The position numbers and the translations under genes are program-made. Shown one piece after another: positions 11,425 to 23,080 of a DNA stretch of 64,000 nt. Source of the DNA: Mangifera indica. Its lineage: Eukaryota > Streptophyta > Magnoliopsida > Sapindales > Anacardiaceae. The DNA is taken from positions 5,365,228 to 5,429,227 of the forward strand of contig NC_058145.1 of the NCBI RefSeq assembly GCF_011075055.1, in the 5' to 3' direction. Within the stretch, counting starts at the first letter, position 1, and every line of letters begins with the position of its first letter. Under the pieces are notes generated by a model. It ran no database searches and was not told the DNA's origin. It was given only the letters and a program-made list of their open reading frames with translations.

Positions 11425-12788
11425 TGTTAGCGTATGCCCTAGAAGCCATTCATGTTATCAATTTAAGGGTATATAATCTTGTATATAATTATAATTTACT
11501 AATTAAGAGAAAGTGTTTTATTATTCACATATGTAAACTGCTTTCTTTATTTGTTTGAATATAAAGTATATATATGAACTATGCAAATAATTCATTTAAT
11601 CAGTAAAATTATCAAATTGTTTCCTATGGTTTTGATATTAGCAGGGTAACAATATCATAAAGTAGACATAATTTCTCCATTGAATATCATAAGATGACAT
11701 TAATATGGGTGACAATGATGGTTATGTTATTAAAACATTAGTATAGATTAATAGTTAATGAACTGTTTCTCAAGCATGACTAATTATGATAAATCATATG
11801 GACATTGCAATATAGTTAATGACTTATCGTATGGTTGTATTAATGTACAAAGTAATATTTTGACCTAAGATATCATGGTTGCATTTTATATGGATGTGTA
11901 TGGTTTATATGGTGTATAATACGGAACCAATCATATCCTAAATAATAAAGTCAAGTTGGTCATGTATTATTAGTACACAGAGATGAATGATGATTAAGAA
12001 GGGATCTGTTGACTTGAAGTTATTAGATTTGGAGTATACAATGACTCAATAATTATCTACATCTGAGTTCCTGTACAAACATCGATAAATAATGAAAACA
12101 AAATCTTTGGCCAGAGTCTAATACAAACCATAAAAAAGATAGTTTGTGATGACACATTTCAAATTTATCAATCGATGATTTGATGAAATACTAAGATCAG
12201 GGTTTTAAGGAACCATGAACTTGTACTCAATCATGATACCTATATGGAACATACAATCAAAAAATATGTTTGATAAAGTGTGTCTTTATCATGATTTAGG
12301 AATTATGACACATTGCTAGATGTCTACCATAGTTGTAGAGTCTCTAAATGTGTTTTTAGTTCATTTGAAATTGACTCACAGCTATGTCGCGGTGAATCGC
12401 AATGATCACTCCAATAAAACCAAGTATTTTAGAAAAGACAAACAATTTATTATTTGGGAATGGCTAGCACTTTCTAAAGGCAATAAAGGTAACATTATAT
12501 AAAGCGTTTTATAGAAGTGAAAATGACAGTTTAAAGGTTAAGGTGTCAATAAGATAAAACATAGGTGGTTAGTGCATATGTTAGATATACAAACATGAAT
12601 ATTAAGTAAACTTTGTTATTTATAGGGTGTCATGCCAACTTTTTGAATTACAATTTAGTCCACCATTATATAAAACAAGTTTGAGCTCATTTTATGAGTG
12701 TGAGTACATTTTGTTAAGAAAAAATTTCTAGCCTCTCTTTTCTCTCTAGTTTCGACTAAGGGCTAAATAGCATAAGGTTGGGTGCAAC
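11425..12788 (+). repeat. Copia family D LTR, first copy
   Basis: Starts TGTTAGCGTATGCCC. It aligns along its length with the split LTR at 24660-25089 plus 34524-35503: 'tgtacaaagtaat', 'ttttgacctaaga', 'tcatgatttag', 'gacacattgctaga' and the 'tctctctag' end region. It stops where a family A LTR begins at 12789. No primer site follows directly, so the element was broken at or near its LTR end. The 60-residue frame at 12320 is incidental. Confidence 0.65.
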
Positions 12789-13840
12789 TGTAGGGTTTTC
12801 AAGGTGTTGATAACTAGCAGCATAACAAAATTTAAAAATTTTCAAATCAAGCAATCCTAAAAATCCTAACTAGAATACCTGTTTTAAAACATATATTCAT
12901 GAACATGCAAAACAGTCATAAGGTGTTTTAGATTTTATATCTGCGTTGATGGCTTTTTCAAATTTTCACATGGCTTCAGATTAAACGCTATCCAACCTCA
13001 AAAGGCAGTGCCTTGATATCTATATGGAGCACAAATACAAGAGAGACAATCTAGGTGAAGAGACTACTAGGGCTCTCCGGTTAAACCAATGTGTTCATAA
13101 GAGAAAGAGAGAAAAATATAAAAACATGGCTAGGGTTTTCTGCATTTTAATTCTATGTCTTTTTTTTTAATTTTAATGCACACTTTATATGTATGCAGGT
13201 GTTCGAGTATGGCAAGAATTTCAACCAACACACATACATGCATAGGTGGCAACATAAATGTGTCACCTAACATGTCATTCAGTTTTGCATGGTTGGACAA
13301 TATTTTATCCGTTTGTGCCATGAATTTTATTTTTCATGATGCCAGTCGACACCATGGACACCAAGGATACCTTGGTCAAAGTATGGTCAACTGGGTTTTT
13401 CATCCCAAATGGGCAAACCCAATTTTTCAACGATTTCTCTCTCTCCCTATACTAAATAATCTTTTCCTCTAAGTTCGAATCAACACCTATATACATGTGA
13501 CCTATAAGCTTTTTATAGAACCAGTAGTGTCTAGATTCAGATTGAATTCATACTAAGATCGACCTCTAGCAAAATATCATGGCTACCAAAATGATATAGT
13601 GTTAGTAAACATTTCTTAAACTTTTACAACATCACAATTATGTGCATTTCAATTCTTTCTTCAACCAATATCTCTCAAGACTGAGACATAAAAAAGTATT
13701 TATCTCAATAGTTCCTCGATATGAACTGAGATGCATTGAGGATTAACATGGATTAGGCTATAACTTTATCCTACTATGACCACAGATTTAAGCTATCGTA
13801 GATGCTAATCAATATTCTCAAATGAGATATCTTCTCATGT
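12789..13840 (-). repeat. Copia family A LTR, truncated
   Basis: Begins TGTAGGGTTTTCAAGG on the plus strand (minus-strand LTR end) and follows the other family A LTRs closely, including 'aacatgcaaaac', 'gagagacaatctagg' and 'gagatatcttctcatgtg'. At about 13840 it jumps into RT coding sequence, so the LTR start, PPT and RNase H are missing. The words 'tctcatgtg' occur on both sides of the jump and may mark the break. Confidence 0.7.
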
Positions 13841-15406
13841 GTTTGGTATTCTCATGTGAGACATCAATCCTTGTACATAACATGACATACATGATTAATC
13901 CTATAGCTAAAACATATAAGATCTTACTCATCTTATCTCTTTTGGATTGTATACATGGACACATCTCTTTCAAAAGATATACACCATAGGACATGGACAA
14001 AAATCCTTTCTTGGATTTTTCCATATTTAATCTAGTTAATGTCTTGTCTATGTATGTGCTTTGACTTAGGCCCAGTAGTCTACACTTTCTATCTTCGTAA
14101 ATTTTAATCCCAAGAATGTAGGTCGTTTCTCTTAAGTCTTTTATGGAAAAATACTTAGATAATCAAACCTTTATTGATTGCAAGTTCGGTATGTCATTTC
14201 CAATAATCAAGATATCATTAACGTACAATACCATAAATGCAATCACACTCCCACTGAACTTCTTATACACACATAGTTTATCTTCATTTTTAATAAATTT
14301 GAACTCATGAATAAATTCATCAAAATAAATATTCCAGCTTCTCAAAGCCTATTTAAGTACATAAATGGACTTTTCTAGCATGCATATTGTATCTACCTAT
14401 CCAATAAGAATGAAACTATCGGATTACGCCATATAGACGTCCTTTACAAGGTTGTCATTCAAGAAAGTAGTCTTGACATTTATCTAAAGGATTTCATTGT
14501 CATAGTATGTAATTATAACAAATATAATTCTAATAGACTTAAGCATAGCTACCTATGAAAATGTTTCATCATAGTTAATGTCATATTTTTGAGTGAAACA
14601 TTTGGTAACCAATAGTGCTTTACAAGTATACATGTTACCTTTTATATCAGTTTTCTTTTTGAAAACCCATTTGCACTTTACAGGTTTTATGCCTTCAGGT
14701 GCATCCACTAGAGTCTATACTTGGTTCTAGTACATGGAGTCTATTTCTAATTTCATGACATCTAACCATTTTCAAAATCTAAACTTGAAACAACTTTGTC
14801 GTAGGTCTTCAATTTGTCATTATTGACAACCAGTACATTTCTATGTTAACTCAAGAGAAAACCAAAGCTCTTTGACTCATAACGTACTTGTGCAAATCTA
14901 CGCAATTAGTGTGTGTTAAGGTTGTTCAACTTGAAGTGAAAGAACTTCCTTATCATGATCAATCATCTATGATGACATATCATGCTTTCTAACATCTTAG
15001 TGTCTTGTGGTATAGGAACTCTATTAAGCTCCACCTATCCCCTATTAGTTCTTTTGAGAATAAATTCTTCCTCAAGGAACATGTCGATAAGAGTAACAAA
15101 GACTTTTTGCCTTTCTTGGTGGTAGAAAAAGTATCCCTTAGTAACCATCAAGAACCCCACAAAGGCACACTTTTCAAACTTTGCGCGGTCAATTTGTTAA
15201 CATATGTTTCATAACCCCAATTCCTCACGTAATCTAGATTGGGTTTTCACCCAGTCTATAAATCATATGGAGTTTTATCCATAAATTTAGATAGGACATG
15301 ATTCAGTGTAAAGGTAGTAGTTTTTAGGATATGACCATAGAAAGACATGGATAGATCGGTAAAACTCATTATGAACTTGACCATTTCCATCAATGTCCTA
15401 TTCTTT
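13841..15406 (-). pseudogene. Copia family A pol remnant: RT and C-terminal integrase
   Basis: Minus-strand text includes the RT C-terminal block (KKGFLSMSYGVYL, then SKILYVLAIGLIMYVMLCTR; 13818-14024) and the catalytic block VLYVNDILIIGND (14163-14345). The usual YVDD reads YVND. Farther right, decayed RT N-terminal and integrase C-terminal text continues to about 15400 with many stops. There the coding sequence is cut by a 2.8 kb insert and resumes at 18180. Order on the minus strand is integrase then RT, as in copia. Inactive. Confidence 0.7.
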
Positions 15407-15596
15407 TGTTAATGGTTCTAGGGTTTAAGGCTCAAGATGGTACTTACCAGGCTTTGTTTTTGCTTTTAGGCCTTGTCTTGTAGAGTAAGCTTCTTTTACT
15501 AAGTTGAGCTTTGTTGGTAACGACCCTGTATTGTGCTTGTATTGTTTGGTGATAAAGAGCCTTGTTAGGGCTTGCTTTGTTTATCATTACTAGTCT

Positions 15597-15659
15597 TTGT
15601 GTGTGTGTGTGTGTATATACATATGTATGTATATATATGTGTATATACATATATATATG

Positions 15660-15703
<44 letters not shown>

Positions 15704-15814
15704 TGTATACATATGTATGTATATATATGTATATATACATATATATACATATATATACATTTATATATATGTATAATATATACACATATACATATATATA
15801 CATATATGTATATA

Positions 15815-15884
<70 letters not shown>

Positions 15885-15974
15885 TATTCATATATATATT
15901 CATATATATGAATATATATATATGAATATATATGTATATATATACACATATATATGAATATATATATTCATATA

Positions 15975-16027
<53 letters not shown>
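15597..16027. repeat. Compound microsatellite (TG)n / (TA)n with TATATACATATG-type units
   Basis: About 430 bp of alternating pyrimidine-purine sequence: (GT) blocks at about 15599-15614 and 15671-15694, then long (TA) tracts with regular TATATG/CATATA and TATTCATA interruptions. It is self-complementary over most of its length. Open frames on both strands rich in Tyr, Ile, Thr and His come from the repeat and are not genes. Confidence 0.95.
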
Positions 16028-16033
<6 letters not shown>

Positions 16034-16550
16034 GATATGGATATATATAAAGAAAAAAAAGACAAAACAAAGAAACTTCAAGGCTTTTCCATCATTTTCC
16101 CATCCATTCCAGTAGCCAACATTCTTCATGCTATTTTCTTTTGTTTTGTGAAGATAAAGGAAGGAATTAAAGGGGTTTTGGAAGACAAAATAAGAAAATG
16201 AAGTAAAGAAGCACTTTGGAAGCCTTGGTAACCAAAAGATCTCCTTCTTTTCCCTTTACCTATGTTTATATGCATGTTATGTGAGTATGTTAGTGTATTT
16301 TGGTGTTGATTTAAAATGGTTTTGGTGATAAAGGAAGTAAAACAAAGAGGAGAGAGCCAACTTGTCAAGATTTGGCTTGAAACAAGGTAAGGGGTATTAT
16401 CCTTGATATGTTTCATGTTTTATGTTTTTGGTTCCTTGGATCTATATTATAAATGATGATTTTGAAGTTGAGAAATATTGTTTTGCCATTTGGGGTATCT
16501 ATGTGTGTGGTTTTATTCATGGCAGAGAGTTGGATAATATTTACACTTTT

Positions 16551-17105
16551 GCCACTATTTTCGTCCCACGTTTTGACTGTCTTATCTAATGAATTATGAG
16601 TGTTATTATAGCTTGTTGGAAAGCTCTTTGAATCCTATTTTCAGTGATATATATCTTGTATGACTTAGAGACCGTTTGGACTATTTAATGGCATGAACAA
16701 AAAAACTATCTTACCAAATAAATAGTGAAGACAGTTTTTTGCCATTGACTTCATCCCACGTTTTGGCTGCCTAATCTGATGAGTCATGAGTGTTATTATA
16801 GCTTTTTGGAAAGATCTTTGAATCCTCTGTCCAATGATATATAGTGTATATGAATTAGAAATCATTTGGACTGTTAAATATTGTATGAACCAAAAGGACT
16901 ACTTTACCAAATAAATAGTAAAGACAGTTTTTTGTCACTAATTTCATCTCACATTTTGATTGTCTTATCTAATGAATTATTAGCTTTTTGGAAAGCTCTT
17001 TGAATCTTCTTTTCAACGATATATAGCTTGTATGAATTAGAAACCGTTGGGACTGTTAAAGTGTACGAAAAAGAAGTCTACCCTACCATATGAACAGTCC
17101 GTGAA
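16551..17105. repeat. Three tandem copies of a ~190-bp unit
   Basis: Units start at about 16551, 16741 and 16934. Each carries 'catcccacgttttg' or a variant, 'tgagtgttattatagc' (partly lost in copy 3), 'tttttggaaag.tctttgaatc', a 'gatatata' word, and 'ggactgttaaa' with 'taccaaataaatagt'. Copies differ by substitutions and by a roughly 15-nt deletion in the third. Confidence 0.85.
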
Positions 17106-17138
17106 CAGTATTTCACAGTTTTTGGAAAGAAAGAAAAT

Positions 17139-17223
17139 GAGGAGAAAAGAAAAGGAAGAAAGAAAGAAAGGAAAAGAAAGAAAGGAGAGAAAAAGAAAAA
17201 AAGAAGAAGAAAAGAAAGAAAAG
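17139..17223. repeat. 85-nt uninterrupted purine tract
   Basis: Only A and G from 17139 to 17223, flanked by further purine-rich sequence from about 17124 to 17243. It gives a Lys/Glu-rich frame on plus and a Phe/Leu/Ser-rich one on minus; neither resembles a protein family. Mirror-like purine runs of this type can form triplex (H-DNA) structure. Confidence 0.9.
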
Positions 17224-18179
17224 CAAGAAAAGGAATTTGAGGCTCAAGATTCAGGGATTGTCCCAAAAGTATGGTCTGGTGAGTTATGGATAGTTTTAGA
17301 TAGAAACAAGATTAGTAAGATATAATACATGCATGCATGCTATAAACTATAAGGGGGCACTTTACACTACACCGCCAGTAGTAGGGCACATCGATAGTAG
17401 GACATGTCTGTAGTAGGATATAGACCCACAGTAGGGTCCGCTCGCAATAGAGCATACTCGTAGTATAACACAATTCAGATTCAAAAATAGTGTAGTGAGA
17501 GAAAGAAAGAGAACTCGAGCTTCTAAATTTCCTATAATCAGTTTCTAGAAATTAGCAATCGTAGAAAAGTGTCAAATCCCTATAGTCAACTTCCAAAAAT
17601 TATCAAATAGATACCAATTGGGACAAAGTATGACCCAAATAGTAAAGAATGAACTAGATTATTCTCTTGATTTCTTATAGAGGTTATGATGTGGGATTGA
17701 GTCCCGAGAGTGAGTTAGAATAGGAAAGGAGATAGTTCACTTCATTCTTTCCCCTTACTGAGTGTTTTTACCTCTCACTTCCTTTTCTTTCATGATTGCA
17801 GGTACGGGTGATTGAGGTAGCTGTGAGGCAGGGTCAGGTCAGCGAAGATAGACCCAGACTGGGGCTGGTCACCTATGGTTTCTATTACATGCATATGATA
17901 CTGTTGATTTTTGGCCCTATTCAGATAGTTGTATAGTTGTATCTAGGGGCATGTATATGATTAATCCAAGATCTTAGATGTTTCAGATGAGTTTTCATGT
18001 GGGATATATACATCTTTTGTTTGCTTCCAGATTTTCAGTTTTCTTAGAATAATTTTTAAACACTTTTAGTGATGCGTTCATTTTAAAGTATTTTTTTAAA
18101 AAAATAATATAGATGCTCTAGATATTAATTCGTAACATTTCTCTTTCGGTGGATAATATTTCTGGGGAAGGATGTTACA

Positions 18180-19090
18180 CTATCCCACTTTCTTTTAAGT
18201 ATTGTTTGAACTCAGAACTCAGGTATTTACCTCTTTGATCATTTTAGAGGATTTTAATTTGTTTTCTAAGTTGCTTTTCTACTTCATTCTTGAATTCTTT
18301 GAATTTATCAAAACATTCAGACTTGTATTTCATCAAAAACACATAGTCATATCTATTGAAATTATCGATAAATATGACAAAGTAAGTTTCCTCATATTTG
18401 TTATACACTATTATGGGCCTACAAATATCATCGTGTATGATCCCTAATAGTTTAGTCACCCTTTCACTTTTTTTAATGAAAGGTGTTTTGGCCATCTTAC
18501 CCAATAGGTATGATTCGTATTCATCATATGACTAAACATCAAATAATTGCAAGACTCTTAGTTTAAGATGTCTTGATGTATGTTTCGGTCCTATATGGCC
18601 TAGCCTGCAATGCCACAGATATATATGGAATTCAGATCATTCGATTTCAATCATATATTATTTTGTATATTGAGAATTTCATTATCTAGTTTCAAAATAT
18701 ACAAATCATTATACAACTTAGTTGTTCCATAGAGAATATTATTTAAACTGATTGTTATAATAACATCAGTAATCGAAAATGAATATCCCTCTATGTTTGA
18801 AATAACACAGAAACAAAGTTTTTTTAAAATAAAAGGAACATAATAACAATGTTTTAATTCTAAAACTAGCCTAGTGGGCAACCTAAGATAGTAAATCCCT
18901 ACGACTAATACAGTAACACGTCCTCTATTTCCAACACGTAGGTCAACCACTCCTTTGGCAAGCAATCTATTATACTACAATCCCTACATATCAAAACAAA
19001 TATGAGAATCATATCTTGTGTCTACAAGGTAAGGTGAACAAAGAAAATAGTTTATCTCAATGACAAACATACCTGAAGTAGAGACTTCAG
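18180..19090 (-). pseudogene. Copia family A integrase core and GAG-pre-integrase remnant
   Basis: 18244-18504 on minus reads IIHDDICRPI, then FVIFIDNFNRYDYVFLMKYKSECFDKFKEF. This is the copia integrase (rve) core with its first catalytic Asp in the IHDD block. 18651-18965 gives RLVLELKHCYYVPF and ISLNNILYGT, the protease/GAG-pre-integrase part. The coding continues from 15406 across the insert. Stops and shifts separate the segments. The closest relative in the window is 58380-59000. Confidence 0.7.
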
Positions 19091-19913
19091 TTGCCTTCCT
19101 TTTCTTATTTTTTGGTAAAGTCTGGCGATGTCTCCTTTAGTGACTATCTTACCATAATAAAAGCAGACAACTTTTTCTTTCCCCATACCACATCTTGGCT
19201 AAGTATTAGTATCAGATTACTTCTTTGCTTTAGGTTGGGGCTTAGCCTTAGCCTTACCTTTGCCTTTAGCCTTGATTTTTGATACTTAGGCTTCAACCAC
19301 AAGTAGATTAGTCAAAACTACCCTTCGTACCTCTTGTTCAGCTTGCATGAGCATATATAATAACTCCTTAAAGGTTTTCTCTTTTTTGTTTAGGTTAAAA
19401 TTCATAATAAAATTAGCTTGTGATTTAGGAAAAGATTTTAGCACTAGTTCAATGGCAAGCTCATTATCCATGATAAAGCCTAAACTTGCCAATCGCTCAA
19501 TGTAGCAAATCATCTTGACGACATAAAGGCTAACTTGTCCTCTTTCAATGAGTTTGTAATTGAACATCACACTTAACACCTTATATCGTTCAGCTCTCAT
19601 ACATGTGTCATATAACTCTTAAATGTGTGCAAGTAGGATTGCGCATCATTTCCTCATGTTGTTTTTTAAGCTTAGGTGACACGGAAGTTAGCATAAGGAT
19701 TTGAACTTCTACAAAGTGAAAGATATAAGGTAAAGTTACATGTATCAATTAATGATACAGCACCAAGCTCAGTGGGCAACGACTCCTCAAAGATATGCAA
19801 CCTCTTCTCCTGATAGAGAATAATCTAAAGATTTTTGTATCAATTAGTGAAGTTGCTTCTAGTAAGCCTATTTTCCTTTTCAAGAATTGATTGATTAGTC
19901 AGGTTTGACATGG
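19091..19913 (-). pseudogene. Copia family A gag remnant
   Basis: 19286-19600 on minus reads RAERYKVLSVMFNYKL, then EQVSLYVVKMICYIERL-type text and ELVLKSFPKSQANFIMNF. It ends with an LLYMLMQAEQE helix, the UBN2 gag layout. A start is visible at 19911-19913 (MSNLTNQSILEK), preserved in the copies at 40592 and 61880. The zinc-knuckle region near 19130-19200 is damaged. A poly-Lys/Ala linker (plus-strand 'ttagccttagccttacc') precedes the knuckle, as in the other copies. Confidence 0.65.
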
Positions 19914-19979
19914 TGATTTTGTGATCTATAATTTATAAATAAAAGAATTAGTAATTTCATTTAATTATTAATATAAGCA
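19914..19979. other. Junction between opposed copia fragments
   Basis: Leader sequence of the minus-strand gag ends here. Plus-strand RT begins at about 19986 with no LTR or primer site between them, so two copia pieces are joined head to head. Confidence 0.5.
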
Positions 19980-21335
19980 CAACTGATTGTCAAAGGTTTC
20001 ACTAAAAAATATGGCATTGACTATGATGAAAAATTTTCGCTAATTTATATGCTTAAGTTTGTTAGGATTATGCTTGCTATAGCTACATACTGTTACTATA
20101 AAATCTTTCAGATAGATGCCAAGACTATTTTCTTGAATGGAGACCTTGTAGAAGACATCTTGATGGCCCAACCTAATAGTTTTGTTCTTGCTGGATAGAC
20201 AAATAAATTATGCAAGTTGGAAAAGCCCATTTACGAACTTTAGTAAGCTTTGAGAAACTAGAATGTTCATTTTGATGAATCTGTTTGTGAGATCAGATTT
20301 ATCGAGAACGAAAATGAACTGTGTGTATACAAGAATTCAATAGGAATGTGATTGCATTTTTGGTATTATATGTCAATGACATCTTGATTATTAGAAATGA
20401 CTTATCGAACTTGCAATCAGTAAAGGCTTGGTTATCAAAGTGTTTCTCTATGAAAGACTTAGAAGAAACAACCTACATTCTTAGGATTAAAATTTACTGA
20501 GATAAAGAGCATAGACTGTTGGGCCTAAGTTAAAGCTTATACATAGATAATGTATTGACCAGATTTAATATGAAAGAATCCAAGAAAAGATTTCTACCCA
20601 TGTCCCATGGTGTATATCTTTCAAAAGAGATGTGTCCATGTACACAATTTAAGATAGATAAGATAAATAAGATCTCATATGCTTTGGTTATAGGATTAAT
20701 CATGTATGTCATGCTATGTATAAGGATTAATGTCTCATATGTCTTGAGCACTTATAGCATATATCAATCTTATCTAAGTGAAAAACATTATATGGCTATC
20801 AAGAACATCTTAAAGTACCTAAGAAAGACTAAGGATACATTCTTGATTTGTGGAGAGGAATTTAAACTAATTGTAAGAGGCTATAATGATGCCGGTTTTC
20901 AAATTGATCAAGATGATTACAACTACCAATCGGGGTTTGTGTTTGTTTGAATGGTGTACAGTTAGTTAAAAAAACTCCAAGCAAAGTACAATGGTTGAGT
21001 TTACAACAAAGTCCAAGTACATTGCCCTTTCAAAAGTAGTAAAAGAGATTGTATGGACCAAAAAGTTTATAATTGAACTTAGAGTGCTTTCGAGTATAGC
21101 TGAGTCAATTGAGCTCTATTGGGACAACAATGGAGTGATTGTCAAGCAAAGGAGTTGCAGTCTCACAAGAGGTCCAAGTACAAACTCAAATGATATCACC
21201 TAATCTGAGAGATTGTATAATGAAATGACATATATATAGCAAAAATTGATACATATGACAATTTTACTGACTCACTAACTAATCCTCTATCGTAGTAGAA
21301 ACATGAAAGACATGTACCAAACTTGGTGTTAGATA
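19980..21335 (+). pseudogene. Copia family A RT and RNase H remnant
   Basis: Plus-strand RT starts within VKGFTKKYGIDYDE (about 19996) and continues with FQIDAKTIFLNGDL (about 20109-20150), which keeps the first catalytic Asp. The YVDD block reads YVND (about 20370) after a frame shift. 20555-20950 carries KRFLPMSHGVYL and the RNase H start GYNDAGFQIDQDDY. 20991-21203 has TTKSKYIALSKVVKEIVWTKKFI and LYWDNNGVI. Several stops and shifts are present. It is followed by a PPT-like GTGCAAGTGGGAA and a family A LTR. Confidence 0.75.
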
Positions 21336-21368
21336 TATATTCAATTAGTTATAGTGCAAGTGGGAATT

Positions 21369-23080
21369 TGTTAGGGTAGGTACTCTAGAACCAATCAAAT
21401 TTGACATTTGTGAATGTAATTTTATATTAATAATTAATAAAGAATTTATTGTTATTCAATTCATATGTTGTTTATTTATACGATCATATAAATAACATGC
21501 CCTTAGAATGATAAAACTGTGACGAAGGAATCATAGAACTAATTATGGGAACCTTATTTACACTTTTAGTGGTCATTTTAAAAACGTTTGTAATCCCGAT
21601 ATAACAATGAATAATGGCATATGTAATGATATATAAGATTATTATAATGTTGAGTGATCCTACCAAAAGTGGCAACAGTTCTCACATGTCAAAGCTATTA
21701 TAGATAGTTTCGTGCAACATATGGGTGCACATTATAAACGTGTTCATTAGACTGACCTACTAGAGGATATCCATATGGATGGTTGCTCCAATGTCTATGA
21801 AATAAATCCTTTGAATACCACAGGTGCATATAATCTTTCGACTTTAGGTCGCCAAACCATCTCATGTAAGAATCAATATGGTTTGACGTTATCCAATGTG
21901 TCGTTATAATTAGCTTAACTATAAAAGTAGTAATCGACTATATTGTACGATACATGGAGGTTATAGTTGATCAATAAAAGATTTGTCATTCTTGAGCATA
22001 GAGAAAAATATCTCACAAGAGAATACTGAATGACATCTATGACTATTTGAATCTGTACACATAGTGGGATGAGGGTGTAGTTTAATCTATGTTAGTCGTT
22101 GATATGTATCAGTTTATATCGAGGAAATACTGAGATAAACACTTTTCTATATCTTGGCCTCAAGAGGTATTGGTTAACAAAATGAATGAATTGCATGTAA
22201 TTATGATATTGTAAAAACTTAAGAGATGTTCATTAACACTCTATCTGTCAAGTGACATAATGCTTTGCTAGAGACCGATATTGGTCTATGTCTAAATTCG
22301 ATCTGAATTTAAACACTACTAGTTTGATAAAAAGCTTATGGGTTACATGCATAGAAGGGTTAATTCAAACCAAGAGACCAGGAGTATTTTGTGATAATCC
22401 TCATTTTTAAAGAATAAGAGAATCTAATTGCCTATACTTTGACCAAGTCAAACTTGATGTGCATGGTGTTAGAAGCACCATGAAAAATTATTAAAGCATG
22501 GCACAGCTGGGCAAAATATGGTCTAGTTGTGCCATACTTGGTGCCACCCGTGCAAGGCTTGAAAACTTATTGAACAACACAATTGTGTGCCACACATGTA
22601 AATTGTCCATGTTTACATGCCAGTTGTGCATGTATGTTAATGGTGTAGGGTTTGAATGAAATCTTTGCTATACTCAAACACTTGCACATATTTAAAGCAT
22701 GCGTTAAAATTAAAAAAAAAAAAAAGACAATAAAACATACAAAAAGGAAACCTTAGCCACAAGTTTCTATTTTCTCTCCTTCTTCTTGTGAACACAATTA
22801 ATCTAGAAAAAAAAGCCTTAGGAGCCTCTTATGTGTTCATGCTCAGTATGTATACCAAGGCGCTACCTCTCAATGGCTAGATAGCGTTTACTCTTAAGTC
22901 ACGTGAAGGCTTAAAGGAGCCATTAATGTAGGTATAAACCTAAAACACTGTATGAGTGTTTTGCATGTTTATTAATATATGTTCTCAAAATGATATCCTA
23001 GGAAGGGTTTATGTGATTCTTTGATTTTAAATTTTTAATTCTATTGCAATATCAATTACCAACGTCTTGAAAACCTTACA
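21369..23080 (+). repeat. Copia family A LTR, plus orientation (3' LTR of the 19980 fragment)
   Basis: Starts TGTTAGGGTA right after a PPT-like AAGTGGGAATT and ends AAACCTTACA. Its length (1712 bp) matches the other family A LTRs. It contains the mirrored versions of blocks in the minus-strand copies ('gacctactagaggatatcc', 'cataagctttt', 'accaaggcgctacctctc'). The right flank is unrelated copia integrase sequence and shows no TSD partner at 12784. Confidence 0.75.

Larger units (their letters stand above)
15407..18179. mobile_element. 2.8 kb insert in copia integrase; gypsy-LTR-like
   Basis: The copia integrase stops at about 15406 and continues at 18180, with roughly 50 nt of expected sequence lost. 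The right part resembles the gypsy LTR ends at 46440-46794 and 52320-53634: a 'cactacaccgcc' / 'tagtaggacat' block near 17368-17400, a 'tgagtgttttta...ctttc' block near 17760, a 'gattgcaggtacgg' word and the end 'gataatatttctgg ... gttaca'. A possible LTR start is the 'taacgaccctg' near 15518. No TSD was found, so this may be a recombined solo LTR plus other DNA. Confidence 0.5.

Noticed and set aside
15444..15957. Overlapping frames on both strands rich in Tyr, Ile, Val, Cys, His and Thr
   Set aside because: They are translations of the (TG)n/(TA)n microsatellite. All frames and both strands are open for the same reason, and composition is not protein-like.
17047..17325. 92-codon Lys/Glu-rich plus-strand frame and its Phe/Leu-rich minus-strand mirror
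   Set aside because: Both come from the purine tract at 17139-17223. No domain, and the frame covers tandem repeat and tract borders.
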